Source: Pseudomonadota bacterium
GTDB taxonomy: Bacteria > Bdellovibrionota > Bacteriovoracia > Bacteriovoracales > Bacteriovoracaceae
Assembly: GCA_027487685.1 (NCBI GenBank)
Contig: JAIYDC010000146.1
Span: 19,371-83,370 of the forward strand
Direction of reading: 5' to 3'
Length of the DNA stretch: 64,000 nt
Made by a program: the position numbers and the translations under genes. Of this stretch, positions 1-8,510 are shown piece by piece. Every line of letters begins with the position of its first letter. Position 1 is the first letter of the stretch. The notes below the pieces were generated by a model. That model was not told where the DNA came from and did not search any database. It saw nothing but the letters and a program-made list of their open reading frames with translations.

Positions 1-231
1 AGTACCTGGTTCAAGGGGGCCGGATCCGAGGTTCACACCACCTGTGAAGTCTACTTCTACCGGCGTCGTGCCGTTGTCGATGACGGTAACTGGGTTTGTG
101 CAGAGTGGATCTGTAGAAACAGAAAATTTGTAAACCATGAGCTTCAGAGAAGACGGGCTAAGACCGGTGTCGGCAGCGAAGCATGAAAAGGTTAAAAGGG
201 CGGAAAACATTCCTGTCATTAATTTTTTCAT
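1..231 (-). CDS. secreted protein, incomplete at window edge
   Basis: The first 77 codons of a minus-strand gene that runs off the left edge. It opens with ATG and a short signal peptide (MKKLMTGMFSALLTFSCFA, likely cut after CFA), followed by a mature part rich in Thr, Pro and Val. The text VTVIDNGTTPVEVDF has the look of a beta-sandwich surface protein. An AGGAGTGA ribosome site lies just upstream, and a 35-aa lipoprotein gene ends 11 nt before the start, so the two are probably cotranscribed. No family recognised. Confidence 0.6.
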   Translation of the reverse strand, partial: MKKLMTGMFSALLTFSCFAADTGLSPSSLKLMVYKFSVSTDPLCTNPVTVIDNGTTPVEVDFTGGVNLGSGPLEPGT

Positions 232-242
232 ACTGATCACTC

Positions 243-350
243 CTAGTTGTCTGAGCCTTCAAGGGTGAATGTCGAGATATTCTTCTTGTCGGAATTTCCG
301 CACCCGCTGTAAGCGCCTAAGAGGACAAGTAGTAGCATGAACTTGATCAT
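243..350 (-). CDS. small lipoprotein, 35 aa
   Basis: A complete 35-codon gene. It begins with ATG preceded by an AGGAG site, and codes for a hydrophobic leader (MIKFMLLLVLLGAYSGC) with a lipobox AYSGC at residues 13-17. A polar tail of 18 residues (GNSDKKNISTFTLEGSDN) follows. It would be exported by Sec and lipidated on Cys17. It stands directly before the incomplete secreted-protein gene, 11 nt apart, and probably shares its message. Function unknown; the clean ribosome site and lipobox are the grounds for calling it real. Confidence 0.6.
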   Translation of the reverse strand: MIKFMLLLVLLGAYSGCGNSDKKNISTFTLEGSDN

Positions 351-404
351 AGTTTCTCCTTCGATGGGTTGATGACCTCTTCACGTCAGAATCGATTTGA
401 GACC

Positions 405-447
405 TGAGGAATTTTTGGAAAAAAAACTGAGGGAGTTTTTTTCCTCA
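405..447 (-). terminator. A/T-rich hairpin downstream of 461-1300
   Basis: TGAGGAA at 405-411 pairs with TTCCTCA at 441-447, and inside it GGAAAAAAA (418-426) faces TTTTTTTCC (435-443). Read on the minus strand this gives a hairpin ending in long U runs, right after the stop of the 279-aa gene, so it probably ends that transcript. Confidence 0.5.
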
Positions 448-460
448 ATCAACTGATGTC

Positions 461-1300
461 TTACTGCTGACTTGCCCTCGGGGTGATGATGTAACGATTG
501 CTCTCGGAGTTGAACTGAATATCTTTGGTTTGGGTGCGATTGGAGTTATTGGTCAAACGAGTGTTATCAATTCTCCGTTGCAAGCAATTGATGGTAATGT
601 CAACGTCACCACAGGTTGAAGATGGTATAAATAACTCTCGCGGGCAGTGCTTTCTCTTGAAGTCCGCTACAAGATTGAAGGTTTCTGCTAGCTCCTCTAG
701 GGAAAGGTTTTCGCCGCTCTCGCACGCCGCTTTCATCGCCCTTGCCTGCCTTTTTAGGCCAATCTCTTTTATTTGCATGATACCCTCGAAAATGGCTAGG
801 AGACCGACCACAATCGCTCCGATTGCAATGATTGAGATCCAATCAATAGCTGCATGTGCATCCGAGACGATGAAATTCAACACACTCGACGATGTCTTGG
901 GCACTAACGATTCAACTTCAGAAACAAGGTCTTTGAAGGTCATCTTGTTAGAGAGATACCTTTTCTCTTTACCTATTGAGAGGACGATCCTTTGATCATC
1001 CAAAACGGTAAGTTTAACTTCTTTACCGCTGCCGATCACAACGGCCTTACCTTCGACTGCATATGGTGGCAATTGGGCACGGAGTGAGTTCTTAGATTTA
1101 AGATAGGCCTCCAGATGGTTTGCAGTTTCTGGATTTGTCTTTCTAAGTTGAATAACGGCATCATCGTAGGTTCTAAAAGTGCGAAGTCTTTTTACGCTTA
1201 TGGAAAGGATATCTTTGTCTTCTCCCACCTTGGCGTGAGCATATGGAGCTAGCATGGTAAAAACGATAAACAACGAGAGTAGCTGCCTAAATCTGTGCAT
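461..1300 (-). CDS. exported protein with one internal membrane segment
   Basis: A 279-aa protein that opens with a signal peptide (MHRFRQLLSLFIVFTMLAPYAHA, cut after AHA). The mature part is charged, with one strong hydrophobic helix near residues 153-175 (WISIIAIGAIVVGLLAIFEG), then Cys-containing text (C193, C218, C228, C237) and a polar Asn/Ser-rich tail. The layout suggests an inner-membrane protein with an N-terminal periplasmic domain. It is followed by an A/T-rich terminator and preceded on the same strand by a leucine-rich-repeat gene 83 nt away. I recognise no family. Confidence 0.65.
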   Translation of the reverse strand: MHRFRQLLSLFIVFTMLAPYAHAKVGEDKDILSISVKRLRTFRTYDDAVIQLRKTNPETANHLEAYLKSKNSLRAQLPPYAVEGKAVVIGSGKEVKLTVLDDQRIVLSIGKEKRYLSNKMTFKDLVSEVESLVPKTSSSVLNFIVSDAHAAIDWISIIAIGAIVVGLLAIFEGIMQIKEIGLKRQARAMKAACESGENLSLEELAETFNLVADFKRKHCPRELFIPSSTCGDVDITINCLQRRIDNTRLTNNSNRTQTKDIQFNSESNRYIITPRASQQ

Positions 1301-1382
1301 GAGTTTCCTAGGTCAGAGAAGGTTGAAGACTTTAGCTATACAATTTCGTATCGGATTCCAGATAGATTTCATAAGCCCAAGA

Positions 1383-1997
1383 TCACTCTACCCAAACATG
1401 AAACTCGCGCTGAATCCTTTCTTTCTCTTCCTCGGGGAAAGGGTTTCGGTCGATAGAAAGATGGGAAAGGGCAGGCATTTTTTTGATGAGGTCCGGAAAC
1501 TGCTTAAAATGATTGTGATCAAGATTGAGTCGTTTGAGATCACGAAGGTCGGTGAACCCAACGGGGAGCTCCATGAGGCCATTACCTGACAGATTTAATT
1601 CAAGGAGGTGCATGAGAAGAGAAATTTCTTCAGGCAGCTCAGTTAGGCCGCAGTTTTTGAGCGTGAGAGATTTTAACGGGGAGGGAACATTTCCCAGCGG
1701 AAGAATAAAGGTGCCAAGAGGGGTGTCTATAACTTTCAGATTCTCAAGTTTTGGGAGCCTCAAAACAGTAGTGATTGAACCTTTGAGAGAAGGGAGTTTT
1801 ATGCTGAGGGTTCGGAGCTGTGGCCAGGGGAGTACCTCATCGGGCCAGCTCCTACACTGACCTTCGAGGTGGAGCTCCATGAGGTAGGGAAAATCGAATA
1901 GCTCTCTCGGAAAAGTCGTCCCCTTAAGACCTAGTTTGAGCGCTCGAACTTCATGCCGTTCCTTAAGCGCACCTGCGAGGCCTTTATGGTATTTCAT
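1383..1997 (-). CDS. leucine-rich repeat protein
   Basis: About 204 aa made largely of leucine-rich repeats with a 22-23-residue period, read as LxxLxLxxxxLxxLP: LKSLTLKNCGLTELPEEI, LLELNLSGNGLMELPVGF, LKRLNLDHNHFKQFPDL, LSHLSIDRNPFPEEE. Such repeats form curved solenoids that bind proteins. There is no signal peptide or membrane segment, so it is probably cytoplasmic. The ATG at 1997 is used; GTG codons at 2009 and 2000 are alternatives. Either way the start overlaps the end of serB, so the gene is probably translated from the pgsA-serB message. Partner unknown. Confidence 0.75.
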   Translation of the reverse strand: MKYHKGLAGALKERHEVRALKLGLKGTTFPRELFDFPYLMELHLEGQCRSWPDEVLPWPQLRTLSIKLPSLKGSITTVLRLPKLENLKVIDTPLGTFILPLGNVPSPLKSLTLKNCGLTELPEEISLLMHLLELNLSGNGLMELPVGFTDLRDLKRLNLDHNHFKQFPDLIKKMPALSHLSIDRNPFPEEEKERIQREFHVWVE

Positions 1998-2898
1998 CAC
2001 GATGATCACCCGGTATTCCGAGGTAGTAGAGGAGTGTCGTCATGTCGCCGAAACTCACCTGGTGACGGGCCTCCCGTCGGACTTTTTCTTTGGCGTGGTA
2101 CGCGATCCCCAGACCTGCTTTAGCGAGCATCGGTAAATCGTTGGCACCGTCTCCGATCGCCATGACCTGATCCAGAGAGAGTCCTTCCCGCCGGGCCAGG
2201 TCTTCAAGGATTTCGGCCTTCGCCGCTGCGTTGATGACACGACCTTGGACTCGACCGGTCAACAGTCCATCCTTGATCTCAAGGTCATTGGCGAAGACGT
2301 AATCCATGCCGAGCTGCCGGCGGAAATTTTCCGCAAAAAAATGAAAACCTCCACTCACGATAGCGGTCCTTAGACCACGCTTCTGGACTTCCCGTATGAG
2401 CTTAGAGACTCCAGAGGAGAGTTCGAGGCGGGCCATGACGGCCTCGAGCGCCGATTGAGGTAGTCCCTGCAGCAAAGCGACTCGTTCCTTGAGGGCCTCG
2501 TCGAAGTTCAGTTCTCCATTCATCGCACGCTCGGTGATCTCCACTACGGCCCCATCGACTCCGTGGGCGCGAGCGAGTTCATTAATGACTTCTTGCCGGA
2601 TAAGTGTTGAGTCCATGTCAAAAACGATCAGCCGCACATTTTCGCGCTTTTGATCGCAGGGAATCAGGGCGATGTCAGTCTCCCACCGATGAGCGAGCTC
2701 TAGCAGCTGCCTCTTCAAGTCGGCTTCTTCGGAGGAGGAGAGGGATAAAAAGATATCCAGGGCGCGCAGACCTTGAGTCGTCTGGTGTTCGGTTTTTTTA
2801 AGTACCGTCCCTGAGCACTCCAGAACTTCTTGGAGCGCTACGAGGACAGAATCAGGAAGAGCGATCCTTGAAACGCAAGAGATATTGTAGTTTTTCAA
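1984..2898 (-). CDS. serB: phosphoserine phosphatase (HAD family)
   Basis: A 304-aa enzyme that hydrolyses O-phosphoserine to serine, the last step of serine synthesis. The HAD catalytic motif DMDSTLIRQE lies at 94-103 (Asp94 nucleophile, Asp96 acid/base), the Ser motif is in VSGGFHFF, and the metal-binding motif is GDGANDLPM near 252. An N-terminal ACT-like segment of about 85 residues precedes the HAD core, as in long SerB proteins. The start is a TTG that overlaps the pgsA stop (TTGA), with AAGGAAGG upstream; a longer reading would run far into pgsA. Translation is therefore probably coupled to pgsA, and the 3' end overlaps the leucine-rich-repeat gene. Confidence 0.92.
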   Translation of the reverse strand: MKNYNISCVSRIALPDSVLVALQEVLECSGTVLKKTEHQTTQGLRALDIFLSLSSSEEADLKRQLLELAHRWETDIALIPCDQKRENVRLIVFDMDSTLIRQEVINELARAHGVDGAVVEITERAMNGELNFDEALKERVALLQGLPQSALEAVMARLELSSGVSKLIREVQKRGLRTAIVSGGFHFFAENFRRQLGMDYVFANDLEIKDGLLTGRVQGRVINAAAKAEILEDLARREGLSLDQVMAIGDGANDLPMLAKAGLGIAYHAKEKVRREARHQVSFGDMTTLLYYLGIPGDHRDEIP

Positions 2899-3527
2899 AG
2901 GCCTTCCTTTACCAGCTTTTTTAGCTTCTTCTTTTCCGCCCGCTTTTCCTGAAGTTTTTTGATCATGGAAAGTGAGTACTTGAGAGCTGACCATAGAGAG
3001 AGGAGGGCAGAGACGTAAATCAGCGCTGTGCCAAAGAGAGGTAGGTCCAGACCTAGGAAGTCGTCGTAGATCATGAGCATGGGCATTGCAACCATTTGAG
3101 TCGCAGTTTTCCATTTCCCCATCCAACTGACAGGAACGTCTACGTCCTCGGTCATAGCAAGGAGTCTGAGTGAGGTCATGTACATCTCACGCAGGACAAG
3201 AATGATCACTACCACCGGGTGCACACGGTCTAGGGCCATGAGCATGATGAGTCCTGAGACGACGAGAAACTTATCTGCGATAGGATCTAGGAAAGAGCCA
3301 AAGACGGTGACGATGTTTTGCTTACGCGCGATGTAGCCATCAAGCCAGTCTGTGAGGCTTGCAACTACGAAAATCCAGCAGGCGAAGTGGCCCAGTAGGT
3401 GTTGATAGTTGATTAATTGTTGGGGCGTGTCTTCGGTGAAGTACAAGGCCAGGACCACCACCGGAATCATGAGCATCCGGAAGAAAGTGATGCGGTTCGG
3501 AAGGTTATCGATTTCCAGATCGTTCAT
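2895..3527 (-). CDS. pgsA: CDP-diacylglycerol-glycerol-3-phosphate phosphatidyltransferase
   Basis: About 210 aa, an integral membrane enzyme that makes phosphatidylglycerol phosphate from CDP-diacylglycerol and glycerol 3-phosphate. The CDP-alcohol phosphotransferase signature D-G-x2-A-R-x8-G-x3-D-x3-D is complete in DGYIARKQNIVTVFGSFLDP and the IAD that follows. It has several hydrophobic helices and a Lys-rich tail. The family start NLPNRITFFR lies seven residues in from the ATG at 3527, which has GGAAAG eight nt upstream; an ATG at 3533 and a TTG at 3551 are alternatives. The stop overlaps the serB TTG. A related CDP-alcohol enzyme cannot be excluded from motif alone. Confidence 0.88.
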   Translation of the reverse strand: MNDLEIDNLPNRITFFRMLMIPVVVLALYFTEDTPQQLINYQHLLGHFACWIFVVASLTDWLDGYIARKQNIVTVFGSFLDPIADKFLVVSGLIMLMALDRVHPVVVIILVLREMYMTSLRLLAMTEDVDVPVSWMGKWKTATQMVAMPMLMIYDDFLGLDLPLFGTALIYVSALLSLWSALKYSLSMIKKLQEKRAEKKKLKKLVKEGL

Positions 3528-3611
3528 TTCCATGTCTTTCCAATTTAACAATTTTTACCTAGCTTTCTTATATTAATGGAACACCTACAATAAGAGAACA
3601 ATGAGGTGACC

Positions 3612-4328
3612 ATGGAACGACGTTTTAACCTGATCAAAAGTGACTTCGAAAAACACGAGAAGCGAATTCTCCCTCGTTTTCCCTTTTGCTATCTAACCTT
3701 TAAGCCTGACGAGAACGCTCGTGTTTATGAGGTGAAAGATATTTCTCACACGGGTATGCAGCTCTCGCTTAAGGAAGATGGGCATGGCTTCCAGGAAGAG
3801 AATGTTTTAAAGGGCCACATCCATTGGCTGGGAAAGAATCTCGACGTGGTAGGCACCGTTAAATGGCACACCCCGAACCGTATCGGGATAGAGTTTGCTA
3901 AAAAGCGTGAAATCCTGGACAAAGTGCGTAATTTCCTTTCCCTAGAGGAACTCGTCAAGCGACTAAAACCCCTCCATAAGCTCGACGACGGCCTTGAGAT
4001 TCCGGCCCGTCTTAAGTACTGGCTACGGTCCGATGGTCCAGTCGAGATCTTTATATGGCAGCACGGAGACAGCGAGATCGCGAAATGCCAGGTACTCTTC
4101 CTCGAAAGCTTTCTTGAATGGGAAGATGGTCACGGCATAAAGACCGGTCGCATTCTCTCAAAAAGGAATGTTGATTCACCTCTACTGACTGAGGACGAGT
4201 GGGTCTTTCAAATCGATGCTGACGCAGACGGAGAAAGAATTATCCGGGTCAAAGATCTTATTTCTCACCTCCCTGAAGAACTTCTTCCAAGCGAAGTGAG
4301 CACATTCTTGGTGCGTCAAATGAGCTAA
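3612..4328 (+). CDS. PilZ domain protein
   Basis: About 238 aa with an N-terminal PilZ domain, the common c-di-GMP receptor. The arginine motif is RILPR (near 19-23) and the second motif is DISHTG (near 43-48), fitting RxxxR and D/NxSxxG. The beta-barrel continues to about residue 105. The C-terminal 130 residues are unassigned and predicted mixed alpha/beta. There is no signal peptide. The ATG at 3612 is taken with AGGTGA just upstream; a GTG at 3606 is in frame. The gene is divergent from pgsA across an 84-nt gap, and its c-di-GMP role is inferred from the motifs. Confidence 0.85.
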   Translation: MERRFNLIKSDFEKHEKRILPRFPFCYLTFKPDENARVYEVKDISHTGMQLSLKEDGHGFQEENVLKGHIHWLGKNLDVVGTVKWHTPNRIGIEFAKKREILDKVRNFLSLEELVKRLKPLHKLDDGLEIPARLKYWLRSDGPVEIFIWQHGDSEIAKCQVLFLESFLEWEDGHGIKTGRILSKRNVDSPLLTEDEWVFQIDADADGERIIRVKDLISHLPEELLPSEVSTFLVRQMS

Positions 4329-4394
4329 TCCGGTTCCCGAAACCCGATCACTCAAGGTATGATCTTTGCGTATGACTCTTAATGGAGATAACGC

Positions 4395-5348
4395 ATGAAT
4401 CGTAACCTTGCTATGGAATTTGTCCGTGTAACCGAAATGGCCGCTATTGCTTCTGCTCGTTTGATGGGCCGAGGGGATGAGAAGGCCGCCGATCAGGCCG
4501 CTGTAGATGCCATGCGAGCGATGCTCGACTCCATTGATTGCGACGCCACTGTCGTGATCGGAGAAGGCGAGCGGGATGAAGCGCCCATGCTGTATATAGG
4601 AGAAAAAGTCGGATCCGGCCGGGGTTCGAAGCTCGAGATAGCTCTCGATCCTCTTGAAGGGACTACGATCTGCGCTCACGGGGGGCCCAACTCAATCTCC
4701 GTCATGGCAATCGGTGAGGCCGGAAACCTTCTTCACGCCCCAGACACCTATATGCTTAAGCTCGCTGCAGGCCGTGAGGCAAAAGGTCTGCTCGATATCC
4801 GTCAATCTCCAACTGAAAATCTTAAGCGTTTGGCGGATATTAAGAAATGCCGAGTGGCCGATCTCACGGCGATTGTTCTCGACCGGCCACGGCACCATGA
4901 CCTGATCGAAGAGATCCGGGCGGCCGGGGCACGGATCCAGCTCATCGGCGACGGAGACGTCTCCGCGGCGATTGCAACCGCCAGCCCTAACTCCGGCGTC
5001 GATATCCTCTTCGGGATCGGGGGGGCCCCTGAAGGCGTTATAGCGGCGGCAGCTCTTCAGTGTATTGGGGGAGAATTCCAGGGAATTCTCAAGCCTCGCA
5101 ATCAAAGTGAGATTGATCGTGCTAAAGCGATGGGTATTGATGACGTCAACAAGATCTTCAAAATTGACGATCTGGCGAAAGGAAATCTCATGTTCTGTGC
5201 GACGGGAGTGACCACCGGCAACTTCCTCGACGGGGTGATCTTTAAGTCCTGGGGATGCCACACCCATTCTATTGTGATGCGTTCTGAATCTGGTACAATC
5301 AGGCACATCCGTGCTGAGCACCACTTCGATAAGAAACCGAGATACTAA
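4395..5348 (+). CDS. glpX: class II fructose-1,6-bisphosphatase
   Basis: A 317-aa enzyme of gluconeogenesis that removes the 1-phosphate from fructose 1,6-bisphosphate. It carries the GlpX hallmarks GEGERDEAPMLYIGE at 56-70 and DPLEGT at 85-90 with the metal-binding acidic residues, and GGAPEGV near 214. Length and full co-linearity match the family. A GGAGATAA site precedes the ATG. It is the first gene of a tight plus-strand run: the next start is 14 nt after its stop. Some family members also act on sedoheptulose 1,7-bisphosphate, which the sequence does not settle. Confidence 0.95.
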   Translation: MNRNLAMEFVRVTEMAAIASARLMGRGDEKAADQAAVDAMRAMLDSIDCDATVVIGEGERDEAPMLYIGEKVGSGRGSKLEIALDPLEGTTICAHGGPNSISVMAIGEAGNLLHAPDTYMLKLAAGREAKGLLDIRQSPTENLKRLADIKKCRVADLTAIVLDRPRHHDLIEEIRAAGARIQLIGDGDVSAAIATASPNSGVDILFGIGGAPEGVIAAAALQCIGGEFQGILKPRNQSEIDRAKAMGIDDVNKIFKIDDLAKGNLMFCATGVTTGNFLDGVIFKSWGCHTHSIVMRSESGTIRHIRAEHHFDKKPRY

Positions 5349-5361
5349 AAAGGAAGATGCC

Positions 5362-5796
5362 ATGGCCCGTGCAGAAAGAACCGAAATCTACGATGTCCCG
5401 CCGGAGAAGTTTTACCGGGCCATCGTTGATTACCGCTCCTACCCTGAGTTCGTTGAAGGAGTTCGCTCGATCGACGTTCAGAGTGAGTCCACCGATGGAT
5501 CAACTGTTAAATTTAACCTCTCCCTCATTAAAGAAATCTCTTATGTTTTGAAGCTCGCCCATCGCCCTAATCTGGAAGTGAGCTGGTCCCTGGTCTCCGG
5601 AGACCTGATGAAAGTCAATAACGGCCGGTGGACCTTGAAGGACATTGGCGGTGGTAAGACCGAAGTGACTTATTCACTTGAGGTTGAGCTGAAGGGCTTT
5701 TTTCCGGGCCTTGGCATGATCGAAAAGACCCTGGTGAATACGAATCTTCCCCTCACGATGAAAGCATTCGGCAAAAAAGCTGCGAGCTACACATGA
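5362..5796 (+). CDS. COQ10/START-type lipid-binding domain protein (RatA-like)
   Basis: A 144-aa soluble protein of the SRPBCC (START-like) fold. The text YDVPPEKFYRAIVDYRSYPEFVEGVRS is the usual opening of the polyketide-cyclase/COQ10 family, and a long C-terminal helix (LVNTNLPLTMKAFGKKAASY) closes the hydrophobic cavity. Bacterial relatives are annotated as ubiquinone-binding or RatA-like proteins. The ATG at 5362 has AGGAAG upstream and begins right after glpX. Its 3' end overlaps the next gene by four nt (ATGA), so the two are probably translationally coupled. Ligand unknown. Confidence 0.82.
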   Translation: MARAERTEIYDVPPEKFYRAIVDYRSYPEFVEGVRSIDVQSESTDGSTVKFNLSLIKEISYVLKLAHRPNLEVSWSLVSGDLMKVNNGRWTLKDIGGGKTEVTYSLEVELKGFFPGLGMIEKTLVNTNLPLTMKAFGKKAASYT

Positions 5797-6122
5797 GTGA
5801 CGGTGAAAAAGACGGGAAGGTCGAAGGCATTCTTAAAAAAGTCCTAGCGAGCGGAGTTACTGCCGCGTTTATGACCGAGGAGACCGTGCGCTCGGTGCTT
5901 AAGGATCTTCCGCTTCCCAAAGAAATTGTGGGAGGCCTGGTCGATAACGCCCGCAATACGAAGACCGAATTCATCGCCGGCGTTAAGAACGAACTCAAGT
6001 CTTATCTTGATAAAATCGACATCTCAGGCGAGATCGACAAGATCATCGATAAGTACGACTTTGAAGTCAAGGCCACGATTTCCCTTAAGCGCAAGAAAAA
6101 GACCAAGACCGAGGAGGAGTAG
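5793..6122 (+). CDS. conserved-looking helical protein of unknown function
   Basis: A 109-aa acidic/basic mixed protein that starts inside the stop of the START-domain gene (ATGA). Residues 1-75 are predicted helical (EGILKKVLASGVTAAFMTEE, KEIVGGLVDNARNTKTEF), followed by DISGEIDKIIDKYDFEVKAT and a highly charged tail KRKKKTKTEEE. There is no signal peptide or membrane segment. Its position between a lipid-binding protein and YggS suggests a housekeeping role. The central part loosely recalls phasin-type or other amphipathic helices, but I do not recognise a family. Confidence 0.7.
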   Translation: MSDGEKDGKVEGILKKVLASGVTAAFMTEETVRSVLKDLPLPKEIVGGLVDNARNTKTEFIAGVKNELKSYLDKIDISGEIDKIIDKYDFEVKATISLKRKKKTKTEEE

Positions 6123-6805
6123 TGCTTCCAAAGGAATTATTGGCCCGGAAGCTTGCCAATGTTATGGCCGAGATTGACCCTGGCCGTCTTTTGATTGTTT
6201 CCAAGACGCGCTCAATAGAAGAAATCCGTGCCTACTATGAGCTGGGTCATCGTGACTTTGGAGAGAACCGCGTCCAGGAGCTAGCGGACAAGGCCGAGGC
6301 CCTCCGGCCGTTATGTCCGGACCTGCGCTGGCACATGATCGGACATCTCCAAACCAATAAGATCAACGCGCTCTTCTCAGTTCCAAGCCTCTACGCGATT
6401 CACTCGGTTGACGATCGGGAGTGTGTGGAGAAGCTTATAAGGTCTGAGGCCCGTCTGGAGCAAGAGGTCTTGGTTTTCCTTCAGTTCAACGCTTCTCATG
6501 AAGCTGAAAAGTCAGGCTTTGAAACCTACACCGACCTTTTGGCAAGTGCCGAGCTTCTGGTGGGAGCAAAGCGGTTAAAACTCGCAGGACTCATGACCAT
6601 GGGGACTCTTCGCACCGAAGACTTCGAGGCAGAAGCAGGGCGCTGCTTTCAGGACCTAAACGTAGAGAAAACGAAGCTTGAAACGGAACTCGGAGTTCGC
6701 CTCTTCACGAGCATGGGAATGAGTCAGGACTACAAGATCGCGGCCCGTGAGCGCTCCGATTGGGTTCGCCTTGGAACCATGATGTTTAGCGGAGACGGCG
6801 AGTGA
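6122..6805 (+). CDS. yggS: YggS-family PLP homeostasis protein
   Basis: A 227-aa PLP-binding protein with the alanine-racemase N-terminal barrel. It keeps free pyridoxal phosphate in balance and lacks racemase activity in characterised members. The PLP lysine is K28 in LLIVSKTRS. Family motifs DFGENRVQEL, WHMIGHLQTNKI, TMGMS-type text SMGMSQDY and VRLGTMMF are all present. The start is GTG at 6122, sharing one base with the preceding stop and preceded by GAGGAG. The stop overlaps the next GTG. It lies in a compact run of five genes from glpX onward. Confidence 0.92.
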   Translation: MLPKELLARKLANVMAEIDPGRLLIVSKTRSIEEIRAYYELGHRDFGENRVQELADKAEALRPLCPDLRWHMIGHLQTNKINALFSVPSLYAIHSVDDRECVEKLIRSEARLEQEVLVFLQFNASHEAEKSGFETYTDLLASAELLVGAKRLKLAGLMTMGTLRTEDFEAEAGRCFQDLNVEKTKLETELGVRLFTSMGMSQDYKIAARERSDWVRLGTMMFSGDGE

Positions 6806-7395
6806 GGTCTCTAGGGCTTTTATTGGCCTTTTATTCCGTCACTGCCTTAGGGCTTTGCCTGCCGGAGCGATTCGAGCCCGTCGCTTGGAATTACCGTGGA
6901 ACTGCCGTCCTGATCCACCGCACGGCCACTGGGCCTGAGGGGGGTGGCTCGAGTTCTTACATTCTCCTGAACGTCGTCTCGCAACAAGCAGAAGAATTCT
7001 ATCTTTCTTCTAACTATCACAACGGCGTTGCCACGGCCCAGCGGATTGACGAATCAGAGTGCCGTCGGCATGTGATGGCGGCGAACAAGCGTATGAACGA
7101 GCTTCACCTGAAGTCACGCTTTAAGAATGGCCCTCTCGAGTGCCGGACGGAACGGACTGATATGCTGGAGTTGAAAGATACGCCTACTTTACCGGTGCCC
7201 AAGGCCCGGGCCCTTGAGTTGGTGTCGATCACCGGAGTGTCAGATGAGAATCTTACGGTGTTGGCCCCGAAAAACGCTGCCGCCGATTTTCCTGCCTACT
7301 TGGCCATTTCTAATAACGGGCTTTGCGGTGCTAAGTATCTTATCATGTTGTATAGCCCCGTAGATAAGTCTTACAAGGTCTTTCGAAAGTTCTAA
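6802..7395 (+). CDS. exported protein of unknown function
   Basis: A 197-aa protein beginning with GTG inside the yggS stop (GTGA). It has a short signal peptide (VRSLGLLLAFYSVTALGLC, probable cut near Gly17). The mature region has four Cys (C19, C92, C119, C184) that could form disulfides and no membrane segment, so it should be periplasmic or released. It closes the glpX-to-here gene run; the next gene starts 165 nt on. I do not recognise the family. Confidence 0.65.
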   Translation: MRSLGLLLAFYSVTALGLCLPERFEPVAWNYRGTAVLIHRTATGPEGGGSSSYILLNVVSQQAEEFYLSSNYHNGVATAQRIDESECRRHVMAANKRMNELHLKSRFKNGPLECRTERTDMLELKDTPTLPVPKARALELVSITGVSDENLTVLAPKNAAADFPAYLAISNNGLCGAKYLIMLYSPVDKSYKVFRKF

Positions 7396-7559
7396 GTCTT
7401 TGTTCTTTTGAGGTCGAGGTCATTCTTTATATAAGTTCACCTTATGATTCACTTAATTTTATCTTAGTATTTTCTAGCTAGGGGCGATCTGATTTTTCGC
7501 TTAGACATCCCATGTCGAACCGGATTATTTAGATGCATCAACATCAAGAGGGGGCCCCA

Positions 7560-8510
7560 ATGGATGCCGTTCGTCGCGTACCAGAACTTAGTCTGATGAG
7601 TTTCGTTAACGGAACCAGCAACGATAAAGTCAAATTCACTAACGAACTTTTAAGGGGCCTCAAAGATTACGGCTTCATTGTCCTCGTGGACCATCCCGTC
7701 GATCACGCGTTGACAGCGAAGGCCTATGATCTCGTTCATGAGTTCTTTCACCTTCCGGTTGAAGCTAAAAAGAAGTACGTGTGTAAAGAGGGAGGCGGTC
7801 AACGCGGCTATACGGCCTTTGGAGTTGAGCACGCCCGGAACTCCAAGTTCCCTGACCTCAAAGAGTTTTGGCATGTTGGTCGAGAAACTCTTGTAAATGA
7901 GGCCAGGTTCCGCCAGTTCTTTCCTGAAAATATTTGGCCTGGGGAGCTTCCAGAGTTCAAGGATGTGATGCTGAAGTTTTTTGGCGGCATGGATATCACC
8001 TCGAACCTGATCCTCGATTCTCTTGGCATGGCCCTCGATGTTCCAGAGAGATACTTCCGGGATATGCTTCAGGACGGAAATTCGATTATCCGTGCCATTC
8101 ACTATCCGCCACTCTCTTCGGATGCACCGAAAAATGCCGTCCGCGCCGCGGCCCACGAGGATATTAACCTCATCACTGTGATGGTTGGCGCAACCTCTGC
8201 TGGTCTTGAGCTCTTAGACCGGGACGGCAAGTGGCTTCCGGTGATGTGTAATGAAAAGCAACTCGTTATTGATTCCGGTGACATGCTCTCCCGGATCACC
8301 AACAACGTCATACCAGCGACCACTCACAGGGTCGTGAATCCGGATGTCGCTAATGATACTCGCTATTCTATGCCGTTCTTTACCCACCCCAATCCTGACA
8401 CCATCCTGTCCTGTATTCCATCTTGCAGGGGAACGGGAGAAAAGTATGGGCCTATCAATTCCAACGACTGGCTCAATATCCGCCTCCAGGAAATCGGCCT
8501 AAAAAAATAA
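7560..8510 (+). CDS. 2-oxoglutarate/Fe(II)-type dioxygenase, isopenicillin N synthase family
   Basis: A 316-aa non-haem iron oxygenase. The iron triad is H199 and D201 (AAHEDINLIT) with H256 (TTHRVVNP), and the 2-oxoglutarate pair is R268 and S270 in RYSMPFFTHP. The N-terminal DIOX_N half includes GFIVLVDHPVD and the usual linker RGYTAFGVEHA. The family covers ethylene-forming enzymes, antibiotic synthases and many uncharacterised bacterial oxidases, so the substrate is unknown. The ATG at 7560 is chosen because GAGGGGG precedes it; an ATG at 7533 lacks a site. A hairpin repeat begins immediately after the stop. Confidence 0.87.
   Translation: MDAVRRVPELSLMSFVNGTSNDKVKFTNELLRGLKDYGFIVLVDHPVDHALTAKAYDLVHEFFHLPVEAKKKYVCKEGGGQRGYTAFGVEHARNSKFPDLKEFWHVGRETLVNEARFRQFFPENIWPGELPEFKDVMLKFFGGMDITSNLILDSLGMALDVPERYFRDMLQDGNSIIRAIHYPPLSSDAPKNAVRAAAHEDINLITVMVGATSAGLELLDRDGKWLPVMCNEKQLVIDSGDMLSRITNNVIPATTHRVVNPDVANDTRYSMPFFTHPNPDTILSCIPSCRGTGEKYGPINSNDWLNIRLQEIGLKK

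Noticed and set aside
2899..3126. Upstream extension of the serB frame (to 380 aa).
   Set aside because: It overlaps pgsA on the same strand and adds residues with no HAD or ACT character; the TTG at the pgsA stop has a good ribosome site.
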